A stretch of DNA of 64,000 nucleotides, taken from Bacteroidota bacterium (GTDB lineage: Bacteria > Bacteroidota > Bacteroidia > Chitinophagales > Chitinophagaceae). The position numbers were made by a program, and so were the translations under genes. This document shows, piece by piece, positions 1-9,398 of this stretch; the stretch's first letter is position 1; each line of letters opens with the position of its first letter. The notes under the pieces are model-generated. The model was given only the letters and a program-made list of their open reading frames with translations. It ran no database searches and had not been told where the DNA came from. Where the stretch lies: NCBI GenBank assembly GCA_016868775.1, contig VGFT01000007.1:1-64000 (forward strand). Direction: 5' to 3'.

Positions 1-855
1 CGCAATCAAGTATTAGTCAGACACTCACTAACCTAACCAATCAGGTACAGACGGTAGTGTATACGGTGACGCCTACTTCAGGTGCACAGGGTAGTTGTGT
101 GGGTAGTGCGTTTACAATAACGGTGACAGTAAATCCCAAGCCATCTATCAATGCGCAGACAACAAGTAGTTGTAGTGGAGCTGGTTTTAGTTTTGCACCT
201 GCGAACGGTGGCGGTAATATTGTTCCTACTAATACAACATATACTTGGACAGCTCCAACAGTTACTGGAGGTATAACGGGTGGCGCTAGTGGTAGCGGAA
301 GCACAATAACGGGTACATTAACAAATCCTACTAATCAGCTACAGACGGCAACGTATAATGTAACACCAACTTCTGGTAGTTGCGGTGGTAGTGCGTTTAC
401 AGTAACGGTGACGGTAAATCCCAAGCCAGTTTTACCTGCACAGACACAGACAATCTGTAGTGGTGGCACGTTTACGTTAACACCTGCGAATGCGCAACCC
501 ACTACAATAATACCTACTAATACAACATATACATGGACGGTTGCCACGAACGCAAGTGTAACGGGTCAGAGTAATCAGCCGACTCCGCAATCAAGTATTA
601 GTCAGACACTCACTAACCTAACCAATCAGGTACAGACGGTAGTGTATACGGTGACGCCTACTTCAGGTGCACAGGGTAGTTGTGTGGGTAGTGCGTTTAC
701 AATAACGGTGACGGTAAATCCCAAGCCAGTTTTACCTGCACAGACACAGACAATCTGTAGTGGTGGCACGTTTACGTTAACACCTGCGAATGTGCAACCC
801 ACTACGATTATACCTGCTAATACAACGTATACGTGGACAGTTGTAGATAATCCGA
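1..855 (+). repeat. Near-identical internal DNA repeats in the giant gene
   Basis: Bases 1-143 recur at 586-728 with a single mismatch (128 versus 713), a 585-base offset. Bases 403-492 recur at 703-792 without a mismatch, a 300-base offset equal to one repeat unit. Neighbouring units at 855-1610 are much more diverged. This indicates recent unit duplication or gene conversion in this block, and it also makes the block prone to assembly collapse. Confidence 0.9.
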
Positions 856-3800
856 ATGTAACAGGGGAGTCTGATCAAGCAAGTCCACAGTCTTCTATTA
901 GTCAAACGCTGACCAATACTACGAATCAATCGCAACAGGTGGTGTTTACAGTGACACCTACCTCAGGTGCACAGGGGGGATGTGTAGGAAGCTCCTTTAC
1001 CCTTACTGTAACGGTTAGTCCCAAGCCAACAGTTCAGAATACAACCACTGCCATTTGTAGTGGAGCTACTTTTAATGTAACACCTACTGGGGGTAATGGT
1101 AATATTATACCTGTTGGCACCACATATATTTGGACGTATACGGATAATCCAAATGTGACTGGAGAGGCTAATAATAATTCACAGTCAGCATCAATTACTG
1201 GAATACTTACAAATAATACAAACCAGGTACAGACGGTGGTTTATACGGTAACACCTTCTGTAAATGGTGCTTGCGTGGGCAATACATTTACAGTAACTGT
1301 TACAGTTAATCCCAAGCCTGTTGTGCCACCGCAGACGCAGACGATATGTAGTGAAGGTACATTTATAATCAATCCTGTGAATAACCAGCCTACTACTATT
1401 ATCCCCTTTAACACTACATATACCTGGACAGTTACTGCAAATAATAATATACTTGGTGAGTCTAATCAAACTACTTCTCAGCCTGTGATAAGCCAGCAAC
1501 TAACTAACACAAGTACCACTGTCCAAAATGTTATTTATAGCGTTATCCCAACTTCAGGTGCACAGGGTAGTTGTGTGGGCTCATCTTTTACCGCTTCAAT
1601 CACTGTTAATCCTGATGCAAGGGCTCAATTCAATATTGATACTACAATTGGCTGCGTTCCTTTTAGATTACGCGATCATGTAACTTTAGTTCCACATGTA
1701 AACGCAAACAGTCAACCTGAATTCAGGTGGTATGCTGATGGTGTACTAATTGGTACCGGCGCAACTGTTCCAAACTATTCTATCACACAGCCTGCTGATA
1801 CTGTTGTATTAAAATTATTTGCTCGTAGTTTACACGGTTGTAAAAACGATTCGGTAAGTGTTACAATTTATACGATTCAGCAACCTCAACCTTCTTTTAC
1901 ATTAAGTAGAGATACTGCTTGTGGCCCAGCCTCTATATTGATTACTAACACTACGGTTCCGTTAAATGTAATCAATGGTAGTGCCTATAGTTGGAACTTT
2001 AGCAATGGTCAAACTTCTGCACAAGTACAACCAGGCTCTATCGTGTTTCAGCCTAATCCGGCAAGAAGGGATACAACTTATATCATTACTTTATCAGTGA
2101 CAACGCCTTGTCAAACTCTCACATATCGAGACTCAGTTTTAATTCGTCCTAGACCATTAGCATTGTTTCAACCTGATACAACCGTATATTGTTCTCCAGC
2201 TAACATGCGATTTAGGAATAATTCACGAGGGGTGAATAATGCTGCCTATGGACCAACAAATAAGTACATATGGGATTGGGGCGATGGCAGAAGAGATACC
2301 GTTTACGATAACCGAACGATGACCAAGCGCTATACCACGGGCATTATTGACACAATAACCGTAATGCTATATGCCTATAACGAGTGTGGAGTAGATAGTT
2401 TCGCGGTAGATGTAGTTTTGTATCCCACCACAATAACGCCTAGTTTAATCGTTTTCGGTCAAAATACTTTTGGGTGTGCACCAAAACCTGTAACGTTTGT
2501 TAACAATTCAGTGGGCGGGTTACTTTATACGATAAATTTTGGCGATGGATCGCCGCTGTATGTTACCAATCGATCGAATGATACCGTATCGCATATATAT
2601 GTAAATCCTGGTAACTATACTGTTACCATGCGATCGCAAAATTCCTGTACCGACACTACGGTTTCACAACTCATTAATGTTTTTGCTAGCCCTAGCGCCA
2701 ATTTTGTTACGAATAGCTCCATTTATTGTTCCCGTGATACCGTTCGCATCACTAACCTTTCCGCGCCCAGTGGGCTACAATATACTTGGGATATGGGGAA
2801 TGGCTCCCCTCCATTTTCTGGTGTTACTAACCCGAATTATACCTATCAAAGCCCAGGGACTTACACCATTACTTTGATCGCTGCCAATACCTTCACGGCT
2901 GGATCAACCTGTCGAGATACCGTGCGCAAGCAGGTCACTATCTTGCCCGTGCCTACGGCTAATTTTACAACGAATCTTAGTGCTTACAATTGCGCTCCAT
3001 TCTCTTTATTTGCCAATGCAACACCGGCTAATTATAGCAGTGTGGAATGGTATGTTCAAACGAGTGGTGGAAGTACTATATACGCTTCAAATGGATTTAC
3101 GCTAAATTACGTGCTGGCAACCCCTGGTAATTACCAGATCAAGATGGTTGGATACAATGCAAGTGGTTGTAAGGACTCGCTCACAACTCCTTTTGTAGTG
3201 AGTAGTAGTCCTTCGGTATCTTTTTCAGTACTCGATACGGTTTATTGCGGTCCCAGTGCTACCGTGCTATTCACCAATACATCCACTAATGGGGGCGGAG
3301 GTACCTTATCCTATCAATGGATGGTGAATGGGAATTTACTTTCTACAAGCCCCACAAACTTCTCATATACCTTTAGCATCCCTTCAACAGCCACAGCACC
3401 GCTCGTTTACACCGTGAAATTGATTGCTACTGCCTCGGTGACGGGTTGTGCACCCTCCTACGAACGAACCATCACCATGCTTCCGGCAGGTCAGGTCAAT
3501 CGTCCGCAAAACCAAATCGTATGTAACGGCGATGTGGTGCCCCTAACCTCGTTATCGACCCAGAACACAGGAGGAGTAACTACTTATCGGTGGACAAATA
3601 GTGCTCCTGGCATAGGACTAGCTTCCACTGGCACAGGCAATATCGTTGCATTTACGGCAGTCAATTCTGGGGTTTCTCCTGTAGTTGCTACAGTAACCGT
3701 GACCCCTACGTTCACTTTCGGTGGTCGTTCATGTGTTGGCACTCCTGTTACGTATACCATCACCATAAATCCCTCTGCGAATGTTAACCAGCCTGCCAAC

Positions 3801-6800
3801 CAAACGGTGTGCAATGGGCAATTGACTTCAGTGAATTTTAATTCATCTAATACAGGTGGCGTAACGACCTACAATTGGAACAACGATAATCCCTCGATCG
3901 GTGTACTTCCCTCGAATAATGGAAACATACCTCTCTTTGCGGCGATTAATACTGGCAATGCACCCGTACAGGCGAACATAACCGTTACGCCTACTTATAC
4001 CAGTGGTAGCGTATCCTGCACCGGTAGCCCGAAAACTTTTACAATTACTGTTCTGCCAACTCCTCAGGTAGATCAACCGTCCAACCAGGTTGTTTGTTTA
4101 GGGTCTACAGTTGGTTTTGCTTTTAGTACTCCCACCACTGGAGGCATTGTTACTTACCGTTGGACCAACTCTAATACGGCCGTAGGACTGGCATCTTCCG
4201 GAACCACGAACCCGGTAAGTTTTATCGCAGCCAATGCTACGAATGCCCCAGCCGTAGCAACGATTACGATTATTCCTACTATTACTCTAAACGGTAGATC
4301 TTGCGATGGGCCAAGCAAATCCTTTACTATAACGGTAAATCCGGCGGGACAGGTGAATCAGCCTCAAAGTCAGATTAAATGTAATGGTGATCTAGCCCTG
4401 GGAACCTGGTTCAATACCCAACTTACCGGTGGCATTACTACCTATAGCTGGACAAACAGCACTCCTGCCATCGGACTTGCACCTTTTGGTTACGGTGATA
4501 TTGATAGTTTCCGTGTTGTGAATAGCGGAACCGTGCCGCTTATTGCAACCATTACGGTCACCCCTACCTTCAATTTTAGTGGTGTCTCCTGTGCTGGTAG
4601 TCCTCAAGTGTTTACCATTACCGTCAATCCCCGGGCTACTGTAAATCCATTACCAAATTTGCAGTATTGTGATGGTGTTCGAACCTCTGCTATTGTATTT
4701 GGTTCTCCTGCTAGTGGTGGTACAGTGACCTACAGCTGGACAAATTCCAATACGGCTATCGGTCTAGGGGCTTCAGGTAATAGTGTCATTCCTCCTTTTA
4801 CCGCAAACAATACAACATCCGCCCCCATCATATCGACCATAACAGTTACACCTACTTTTACAAATGGGGGAGTTGGATGTGTTGGTCAACCAACTTCTTT
4901 TACCATTACCGTTTTACCCCTGCCCCAAACGTTATTCCGTGTTACACCTGACTCGGCCTGTGCACCAATGGTAGTCACCTTTACGAATTTGACGCAATAT
5001 GCTGATATATATCAATGGCTTTTGAATGGAACTCCCTTTAGTAACGCTTTTGTGCCCCCTCCCATGGTTCTGTCACAGCCCAATACTACTTATTTGTTTA
5101 CCTTATTGGCAGGAAATAGCCAAGGAGGATGTGGTCCGACCAGCTACACTTACACGGTTAGGACCTTGCCCACACCCAAAGCCATTTTTTCGCTAAACGG
5201 TAATCTTTCTGATACCCTCTATGCGTGTAAATCAATGAATGTACAAGTAACAAATTCTTCTTATTTAAATACTACTGGCAACACGGTTGGCTTGACGTAC
5301 CAATGGTTTTTAAATGGACAGTTGCAGTCAACGGCACCCAATCCACAGTTTGTTTTACGGAATACATCCTATTTAAGAGATACATTGATCCGTATAACAC
5401 TGGTTGTTTCCTCCAACGTCGGGTGTAGAGATTCTGCTAGCCGTTGGGTAAGGCTATACCCGGAGCCGCTTGCCTCTTTTACCATCAATGGCGGTGCGGC
5501 GGACTGTGCCCGACCCCGATTTGGATTGATCAAGACCGTCCAGAACCTGTCGCTTGCTAAGCCTCCTGCACAGTATAGTTGGTCTATCTTTAATCGTACT
5601 TCCGTCTCCCCTCAGCATGGTGTAATAATCAGTAATGTAAACTCGCCAACTCCAATATTTACTTTCCCGGACAACCTGAGTGCGGTTGATTCAACTTATG
5701 AAATTCGATTAAGCGTTACTTCTTCTGATGGTTGCACAAAAGATACGATGCTAACACAGGTATTGTTCGCCAGACCAATTGTCAACTTTCGGATCACTGA
5801 TTCACTATCCTGTACGGGCTCCTTAAATGTATCGTTCCTGGATCTTTCAGTTTCTCCGACTAGCGCAATTACGAGACGCCTGTGGGACTTTGATGATGGC
5901 ACCGGTACCAGTAGCTTGCCGGTTGTTTCGCACACGTATAGTACGTACGGTGCCTATTATCCGTCACTTTATGTAACCAATGCACGCGGCTGCATATCTG
6001 ACACCATGCGAAAGCGAATTGTTGTTTTTGGAAATCCGGTTGCTAATTTTACCGCAAACACACCGGTGTGTCTGGAAACACCCGTAACTTTCATTAATAC
6101 CAGTCAACTCGGCTGGGGCAGTACCCAGTTCTCTCAGGTACTTTGGGATTTTGGCAATGGGGTTACCAGCACGGTTTTTAGTCCAACTCAAACATATGCG
6201 GCCCCTGGAATTTATAACGTAACACTTACCATTTTAAGTGATAGCAGTTGTGTGCCACAGAAAAAGTCAATGCAGATTACAGTGGTTGGTAAGCCAAAAG
6301 CTGATTTTAGCTACAATAGCAGATGTGTTGGCACGCCAGTTCAATTTACAAATTTGACTCGATCGGGTTTCGCGGATGGTGGATTTACCACAATCCGGTG
6401 GAATTTCGGTAACGGACAACAATCCAGTCAATTAAATCCTTCTACAACCTACTCGGCACCGGGAACTTATACAGTTCAATTGATTGTTGGTGGCATTGGT
6501 TGTCCACTTTTGCAGGACACCATTCAGAAAGTAATTTCCGTCACTGCCCCGCGCCCCGATAGCATCTATCCACTTGTTTATGCCTCGCGGTTGAATCGAT
6601 TTACGCTGCAGGCTTTACCGGGTGGGGTAAGTTATCTATGGTCGCCCGCTATCGGATTAATCCATCCTACCCGCAGGATTACGGATGTGTACTATCTTCT
6701 TTCGGAGCCGGCACAGATTAATTATATCATAACGATTAAGGACAGTAGTGGTTGTATCAACCGCGACAAGCAAGAGGTCTGGGTCTTTGATAAGCCCGAG

Positions 6801-7073
6801 GTGTTTGTGCCAACTGCTTTTACTCCGAATAAGGACAGTGTGAACGACCTCTTCATTCCGATTTATGTAAACATAAGGTCATTACAGAGCTTCCGAATTT
6901 TCAACCGGTGGGGGGTCAAAATATTTGATACGAATGACTTGCTGGCGGGGTGGAACGGAACGATCAATGGCCAAAACGCACCTCTAGAGACATACACATG
7001 GGTGGTTGAGTGTTTTGATGTGAATGGAAAAAAATTAATCAGAAAAGGTATGGTTACATTACTCCGATATTGA
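1..7073 (+). CDS. Giant multi-PKD surface protein with gliding/T9SS C-terminal domain (5' partial)
   Basis: The frame is open from the left edge (first full codon at base 3), so the N-terminus and signal peptide lie outside. Five complete and one partial PKD-like repeats of about 100 residues (NPKP...ICSG..F...TTYTWT...LTN.T pattern) fill roughly 1-1620. Diverse PKD domains follow to about 3485 (WDWGDG, NFGDGSP, WDMGNG), then five repeats of about 95 residues starting (Q)VNxPxNQxVCNG (about 3488-4925), then further PKD domains (WDFDDG, WDFGNG, WNFGNG) to about 6570. The last 90 or so residues (from about 6795: FVPTAFTPNKDSVND, then FNRWG and W.G...) are the CHU_C/gliding-motility-associated C-terminal domain, a T9SS sorting signal. 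Inferred: a very large exported adhesin or gliding-type surface protein; its ligand cannot be told from sequence. No hairpin terminator is evident in the 110 bases after the stop. Confidence 0.93.
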   Translation, partial: QSSISQTLTNLTNQVQTVVYTVTPTSGAQGSCVGSAFTITVTVNPKPSINAQTTSSCSGAGFSFAPANGGGNIVPTNTTYTWTAPTVTGGITGGASGSGSTITGTLTNPTNQLQTATYNVTPTSGSCGGSAFTVTVTVNPKPVLPAQTQTICSGGTFTLTPANAQPTTIIPTNTTYTWTVATNASVTGQSNQPTPQSSISQTLTNLTNQVQTVVYTVTPTSGAQGSCVGSAFTITVTVNPKPVLPAQTQTICSGGTFTLTPANVQPTTIIPANTTYTWTVVDNPNVTGESDQASPQSSISQTLTNTTNQSQQVVFTVTPTSGAQGGCVGSSFTLTVTVSPKPTVQNTTTAICSGATFNVTPTGGNGNIIPVGTTYIWTYTDNPNVTGEANNNSQSASITGILTNNTNQVQTVVYTVTPSVNGACVGNTFTVTVTVNPKPVVPPQTQTICSEGTFIINPVNNQPTTIIPFNTTYTWTVTANNNILGESNQTTSQPVISQQLTNTSTTVQNVIYSVIPTSGAQGSCVGSSFTASITVNPDARAQFNIDTTIGCVPFRLRDHVTLVPHVNANSQPEFRWYADGVLIGTGATVPNYSITQPADTVVLKLFARSLHGCKNDSVSVTIYTIQQPQPSFTLSRDTACGPASILITNTTVPLNVINGSAYSWNFSNGQTSAQVQPGSIVFQPNPARRDTTYIITLSVTTPCQTLTYRDSVLIRPRPLALFQPDTTVYCSPANMRFRNNSRGVNNAAYGPTNKYIWDWGDGRRDTVYDNRTMTKRYTTGIIDTITVMLYAYNECGVDSFAVDVVLYPTTITPSLIVFGQNTFGCAPKPVTFVNNSVGGLLYTINFGDGSPLYVTNRSNDTVSHIYVNPGNYTVTMRSQNSCTDTTVSQLINVFASPSANFVTNSSIYCSRDTVRITNLSAPSGLQYTWDMGNGSPPFSGVTNPNYTYQSPGTYTITLIAANTFTAGSTCRDTVRKQVTILPVPTANFTTNLSAYNCAPFSLFANATPANYSSVEWYVQTSGGSTIYASNGFTLNYVLATPGNYQIKMVGYNASGCKDSLTTPFVVSSSPSVSFSVLDTVYCGPSATVLFTNTSTNGGGGTLSYQWMVNGNLLSTSPTNFSYTFSIPSTATAPLVYTVKLIATASVTGCAPSYERTITMLPAGQVNRPQNQIVCNGDVVPLTSLSTQNTGGVTTYRWTNSAPGIGLASTGTGNIVAFTAVNSGVSPVVATVTVTPTFTFGGRSCVGTPVTYTITINPSANVNQPANQTVCNGQLTSVNFNSSNTGGVTTYNWNNDNPSIGVLPSNNGNIPLFAAINTGNAPVQANITVTPTYTSGSVSCTGSPKTFTITVLPTPQVDQPSNQVVCLGSTVGFAFSTPTTGGIVTYRWTNSNTAVGLASSGTTNPVSFIAANATNAPAVATITIIPTITLNGRSCDGPSKSFTITVNPAGQVNQPQSQIKCNGDLALGTWFNTQLTGGITTYSWTNSTPAIGLAPFGYGDIDSFRVVNSGTVPLIATITVTPTFNFSGVSCAGSPQVFTITVNPRATVNPLPNLQYCDGVRTSAIVFGSPASGGTVTYSWTNSNTAIGLGASGNSVIPPFTANNTTSAPIISTITVTPTFTNGGVGCVGQPTSFTITVLPLPQTLFRVTPDSACAPMVVTFTNLTQYADIYQWLLNGTPFSNAFVPPPMVLSQPNTTYLFTLLAGNSQGGCGPTSYTYTVRTLPTPKAIFSLNGNLSDTLYACKSMNVQVTNSSYLNTTGNTVGLTYQWFLNGQLQSTAPNPQFVLRNTSYLRDTLIRITLVVSSNVGCRDSASRWVRLYPEPLASFTINGGAADCARPRFGLIKTVQNLSLAKPPAQYSWSIFNRTSVSPQHGVIISNVNSPTPIFTFPDNLSAVDSTYEIRLSVTSSDGCTKDTMLTQVLFARPIVNFRITDSLSCTGSLNVSFLDLSVSPTSAITRRLWDFDDGTGTSSLPVVSHTYSTYGAYYPSLYVTNARGCISDTMRKRIVVFGNPVANFTANTPVCLETPVTFINTSQLGWGSTQFSQVLWDFGNGVTSTVFSPTQTYAAPGIYNVTLTILSDSSCVPQKKSMQITVVGKPKADFSYNSRCVGTPVQFTNLTRSGFADGGFTTIRWNFGNGQQSSQLNPSTTYSAPGTYTVQLIVGGIGCPLLQDTIQKVISVTAPRPDSIYPLVYASRLNRFTLQALPGGVSYLWSPAIGLIHPTRRITDVYYLLSEPAQINYIITIKDSSGCINRDKQEVWVFDKPEVFVPTAFTPNKDSVNDLFIPIYVNIRSLQSFRIFNRWGVKIFDTNDLLAGWNGTINGQNAPLETYTWVVECFDVNGKKLIRKGMVTLLRY

Positions 7074-7183
7074 GCAATGGATAGAGCCAGTAATCTGGAT
7101 GGAGCTCTTTAGTTGTGAGAAATAATTAGTTTAATTGACTGAAAATAAATCTTAATATTATACTACCTAAGGGGTGTGGAATT

Positions 7184-7540
7184 TTATCCTCCTAATTTCC
7201 GAATGAATAAATAAGCTAGGGTGATCAGCATCAGGAGGATCAGGGTGATCCAGGTCCACCAGGATGGCGATTCAAATCCGATCCAACGTTTTCTTTTTTG
7301 GTTGCGGGACAGTCTTCGTTTCAAGTCCTGGTTAAGTGCATACGCCATTTGTTGCAGTCGCACTTGATCGGCTGAGTTTTCCATTCCTTTGATGGCATCG
7401 GACAGGAAAGGATCGTCCAATGCCCGGGCCTCCAGTTCATGGGCTTCCTGCTCACTCATTTGTCCGGAGTTATATCGAAGGATCTCTTGCGGATCGATCG
7501 CTTCTGGAGTGGGTTGTTTATGGATGGGATTATCGGCCAT
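7184..7540 (-). CDS. Putative membrane anti-sigma factor (118 aa)
   Basis: A small protein with a soluble N-terminus rich in charged residues (an SGQMSEQEAHELEARALDDP segment near residues 25-44) and one membrane helix at about residues 94-114, followed by a short basic tail. Its ATG lies inside the end of the upstream ECF sigma gene (11-base overlap), so the two are translationally coupled. This gene order, the cytoplasm-to-membrane layout and the length suggest an anti-sigma factor that holds the sigma factor at the inner membrane. There is no HxxxCxxC zinc motif, so it is not a ZAS-type anti-sigma. The function is inferred from context, because no catalytic motif is present. Confidence 0.6.
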   Translation of the reverse strand: MADNPIHKQPTPEAIDPQEILRYNSGQMSEQEAHELEARALDDPFLSDAIKGMENSADQVRLQQMAYALNQDLKRRLSRNQKRKRWIGFESPSWWTWITLILLMLITLAYLFIRKLGG

Positions 7541-8108
7541 GACCCTCGCTTGTTTTTTTGGGCATCAGTGCGATGCGCAGATTTCTTTTTCCGTTTTGGA
7601 TGTGACTTTTTACCGTGGCAACGGCCATTCCTGTTTTTTCTGAGACCTGCCGATAACTCATTTTTTGCAGGTAGAATAAAGTTACGCATTCCCGCTGCCC
7701 TTCGGGAAGTGTCGTCAACGCCTCGGAAAGATGATTCAGACTCTGTTCTTTTTCATTCCAGTATTCCTGGTCCACCGCGGCGTTGCCCTCCAGTGGCAGT
7801 TGATCCGCCGGTTGCGGGGTTCCCCATTTTTTTTGTTCTCGCAATTGTATCAGGCAATGGTTCTTGGCGATTTGGTAGATCCATGACTTGAAGTAGGTTA
7901 CTTTGTATTTCTCCAGCTCTGGAATCACTTTTAGAAAAACTTGTTGAACCGCGTCGCGGGCTAACTCTTCCTTTCGCAGGTATTTCATCGATACGGCCAG
8001 CAGCATCAGGGTATAGCGTTGCAGCAATTGCCCCAGGCAATCGGTATCCTGTTCTGTCTGATATCGGTTCAGCAGCTCTTCATCCGTCAGGTTCTGGTAA
8101 CGCTCCAT
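7530..8108 (-). CDS. ECF-family RNA polymerase sigma factor
   Basis: 192 residues, the usual ECF length. Region 2 spans about residues 25-92 (DAVQQVFLKV, then YFKSWIYQIAKN), and region 4 about 127-180 with the LPEGQRECVTLFYLQKMSYR segment and the helix-turn-helix VSEKTGMAVATVKSHI. There is no region 3, as expected for ECF factors. It overlaps the putative anti-sigma gene by 11 bases and is convergent with the giant PKD gene. It starts 59 bases after the TauE/SafE-like gene on the same strand, so it may be read through from the phoH group or have its own promoter; no clear TAnnTTTG is seen in that gap. Regulon unknown. Confidence 0.93.
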   Translation of the reverse strand: MERYQNLTDEELLNRYQTEQDTDCLGQLLQRYTLMLLAVSMKYLRKEELARDAVQQVFLKVIPELEKYKVTYFKSWIYQIAKNHCLIQLREQKKWGTPQPADQLPLEGNAAVDQEYWNEKEQSLNHLSEALTTLPEGQRECVTLFYLQKMSYRQVSEKTGMAVATVKSHIQNGKRNLRIALMPKKTSEGHGR

Positions 8109-8167
8109 CTTCTTGCAGTGTCCTTTATGGCAGGATGCTTTGCTCCGTCAAATTCAACAAGCAATTC

Positions 8168-8593
8168 TCAACTTTTTTTCAGCCATTGCAACAGCCATTG
8201 ATCCCACTCCAGCATTCGGATGGCGGAGTAGATCAAAAGGATGGCGAAGACTTGCTTTAGTTGTTCTTGTGAAAGTTTTAGTGCCCATCGTACCCCCAGA
8301 TACCCTCCGGCAACGAAGGCGATGGCGAGCAGTCCCACGATCCGCAGATCGATGGGGTGGCCTTGGGCTATGCATTGCGTGTAATAGTAGTAGGAAGCAA
8401 GAATGACTACAGGAAGGGTAAGCACGGCCAGCGAAGTGCCCTGTGCCTGGTGTTGATTGTATTGGAGAAAGAATACGAGGGCGGGCACCATAATGATTCC
8501 GCCGCCGATACCAACCAATCCGCTTAGCATACCTGCGGCGAGTCCGATCGCCAGGGCGATCAATACGATTTGTATGTCCATAGGTTTGTTCAT
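8168..8593 (-). CDS. Half-length TauE/SafE (TSUP) family membrane transporter
   Basis: 141 residues from the ATG at 8593, chosen because its first bases overlap the crcB stop as ATGA. A longer reading upstream would only translate crcB out of frame. The glycine-rich motif LAAGMLSGLVGIGGGIIMVP is typical of TauE/SafE permeases, and there are about four hydrophobic helices. Full TSUP proteins have two such halves (about 250 residues), so this one probably works as a dimer. The family exports sulfite, sulfoacetate or other small organic anions; the substrate here is unknown. Confidence 0.85.
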   Translation of the reverse strand: MNKPMDIQIVLIALAIGLAAGMLSGLVGIGGGIIMVPALVFFLQYNQHQAQGTSLAVLTLPVVILASYYYYTQCIAQGHPIDLRIVGLLAIAFVAGGYLGVRWALKLSQEQLKQVFAILLIYSAIRMLEWDQWLLQWLKKS

Positions 8594-8970
8594 TGTAGAA
8601 GGGATTCGGTTCGAAGGTACTGCCAACTGGCCAGGGTGGCGAGGAGTCCGATTCCCACGCTGGCTAATACATATCCTACTGCTAGTAACCAGCATTGCTG
8701 TTGCAGCAGCGATACGGTTTCCAGGGAAAAGGCGGAAAAGGTGGTAAAGCCCCCGCATATACCGGCCATCCAAAACCAGCGAAGGCTTTCGCTGTTGACG
8801 GATCTTTTTTCGAAGTATCCGGCAAGGATCCCGATCAATAAGCAACCGCTGGCGTTGACCCAGAAGGTGGACCAGGGAAATCCTCCCGTGGGGGTGGGGA
8901 GCCATTTACCGATCCCATAGCGGTGAGCGGACCCGATGGCGCCGCCCAGCATGACCCAGAGCAGTGTCAT
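8590..8970 (-). CDS. crcB: CrcB/Fluc fluoride ion channel
   Basis: 126 residues with about four membrane helices. The family signatures are all present: GGAIGSAHRY near the N-terminus, STFWVNASGCLLIG, and GICGGFTTFSAFSLE with the TTFS pore segment. Fluc channels work as antiparallel dimers that leak fluoride out of the cell. The start overlaps the upstream lipoprotein stop (ATGA), and the stop overlaps the next gene start (ATGA), giving a chain of coupled genes. I see no fluoride riboswitch nearby. Confidence 0.95.
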   Translation of the reverse strand: MTLLWVMLGGAIGSAHRYGIGKWLPTPTGGFPWSTFWVNASGCLLIGILAGYFEKRSVNSESLRWFWMAGICGGFTTFSAFSLETVSLLQQQCWLLAVGYVLASVGIGLLATLASWQYLRTESLLQ

Positions 8971-9395
8971 TTAGGAGTGTTTTGGATAGAATCGGTTTTG
9001 GGCCTAGAGGGGTTTTTCAGATCGACCAGCCAATTGTCCTTACGCCGTAATACCTGCAAAGTATCGTACGTTTTGGTGTAAGAGTTGGAATAGATGACCC
9101 GGGTGGTAGAATCATTTAAGTTAGTAACGGGTGGGTGGATCTGTATGCTGGCGCCCCGGTATTTTTCCAGCGTTTGGGCGTCGAAGCGACCAAATACGCG
9201 TGCAATGCTATCCAAATAGGTTCTGTTAAGGGAATCGTCAACCATATACTGCCCTGCTTTTTTGAAATCATTGGATAAAACTGCCTGAATATAATTGCGC
9301 GCGGCATCCAGATCGTTCTCTGATCGGGAGGTTATTTTTTTATCCTCACAGGCGAAGCAGGCAAGCAGGATCAGGCACCCGATGAGCGTTCGCAT
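8967..9395 (-). CDS. Small lipoprotein, NTF2-like (DUF4878-like)
   Basis: 142 residues. The N-terminus MRTLIGCLILLACFACEDKK is a lipoprotein signal with a cysteine near residue 12 or 16. The mature part (AARNYIQAVLSNDFKKAGQY, then a strand-rich stretch ending NWLVDL) looks like the DUF4878/NTF2-like lipoproteins that Bacteroidota carry; that assignment is by pattern only. It starts 3 bases after phoH ends and overlaps crcB, so it is a middle gene of this operon. No enzymatic residues are recognised. Confidence 0.7.
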   Translation of the reverse strand: MRTLIGCLILLACFACEDKKITSRSENDLDAARNYIQAVLSNDFKKAGQYMVDDSLNRTYLDSIARVFGRFDAQTLEKYRGASIQIHPPVTNLNDSTTRVIYSNSYTKTYDTLQVLRRKDNWLVDLKNPSRPKTDSIQNTPK

Positions 9396-9398
9396 GGA

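Noticed and set aside
41-1499. Minus-strand frames of 70-100 aa across the giant gene
   Set aside because: They follow the repeat units of the plus-strand gene and have no start signals or family patterns.
7439-7891. Plus-strand frame of 150 aa across the sigma/anti-sigma genes
   Set aside because: An antisense shadow of two well-supported minus-strand genes.
8168-8905. Long version (245 aa) of the TauE/SafE gene
   Set aside because: The first 100 or so residues re-read crcB in another frame and show no family pattern; the ATGA overlap supports the start at 8593.
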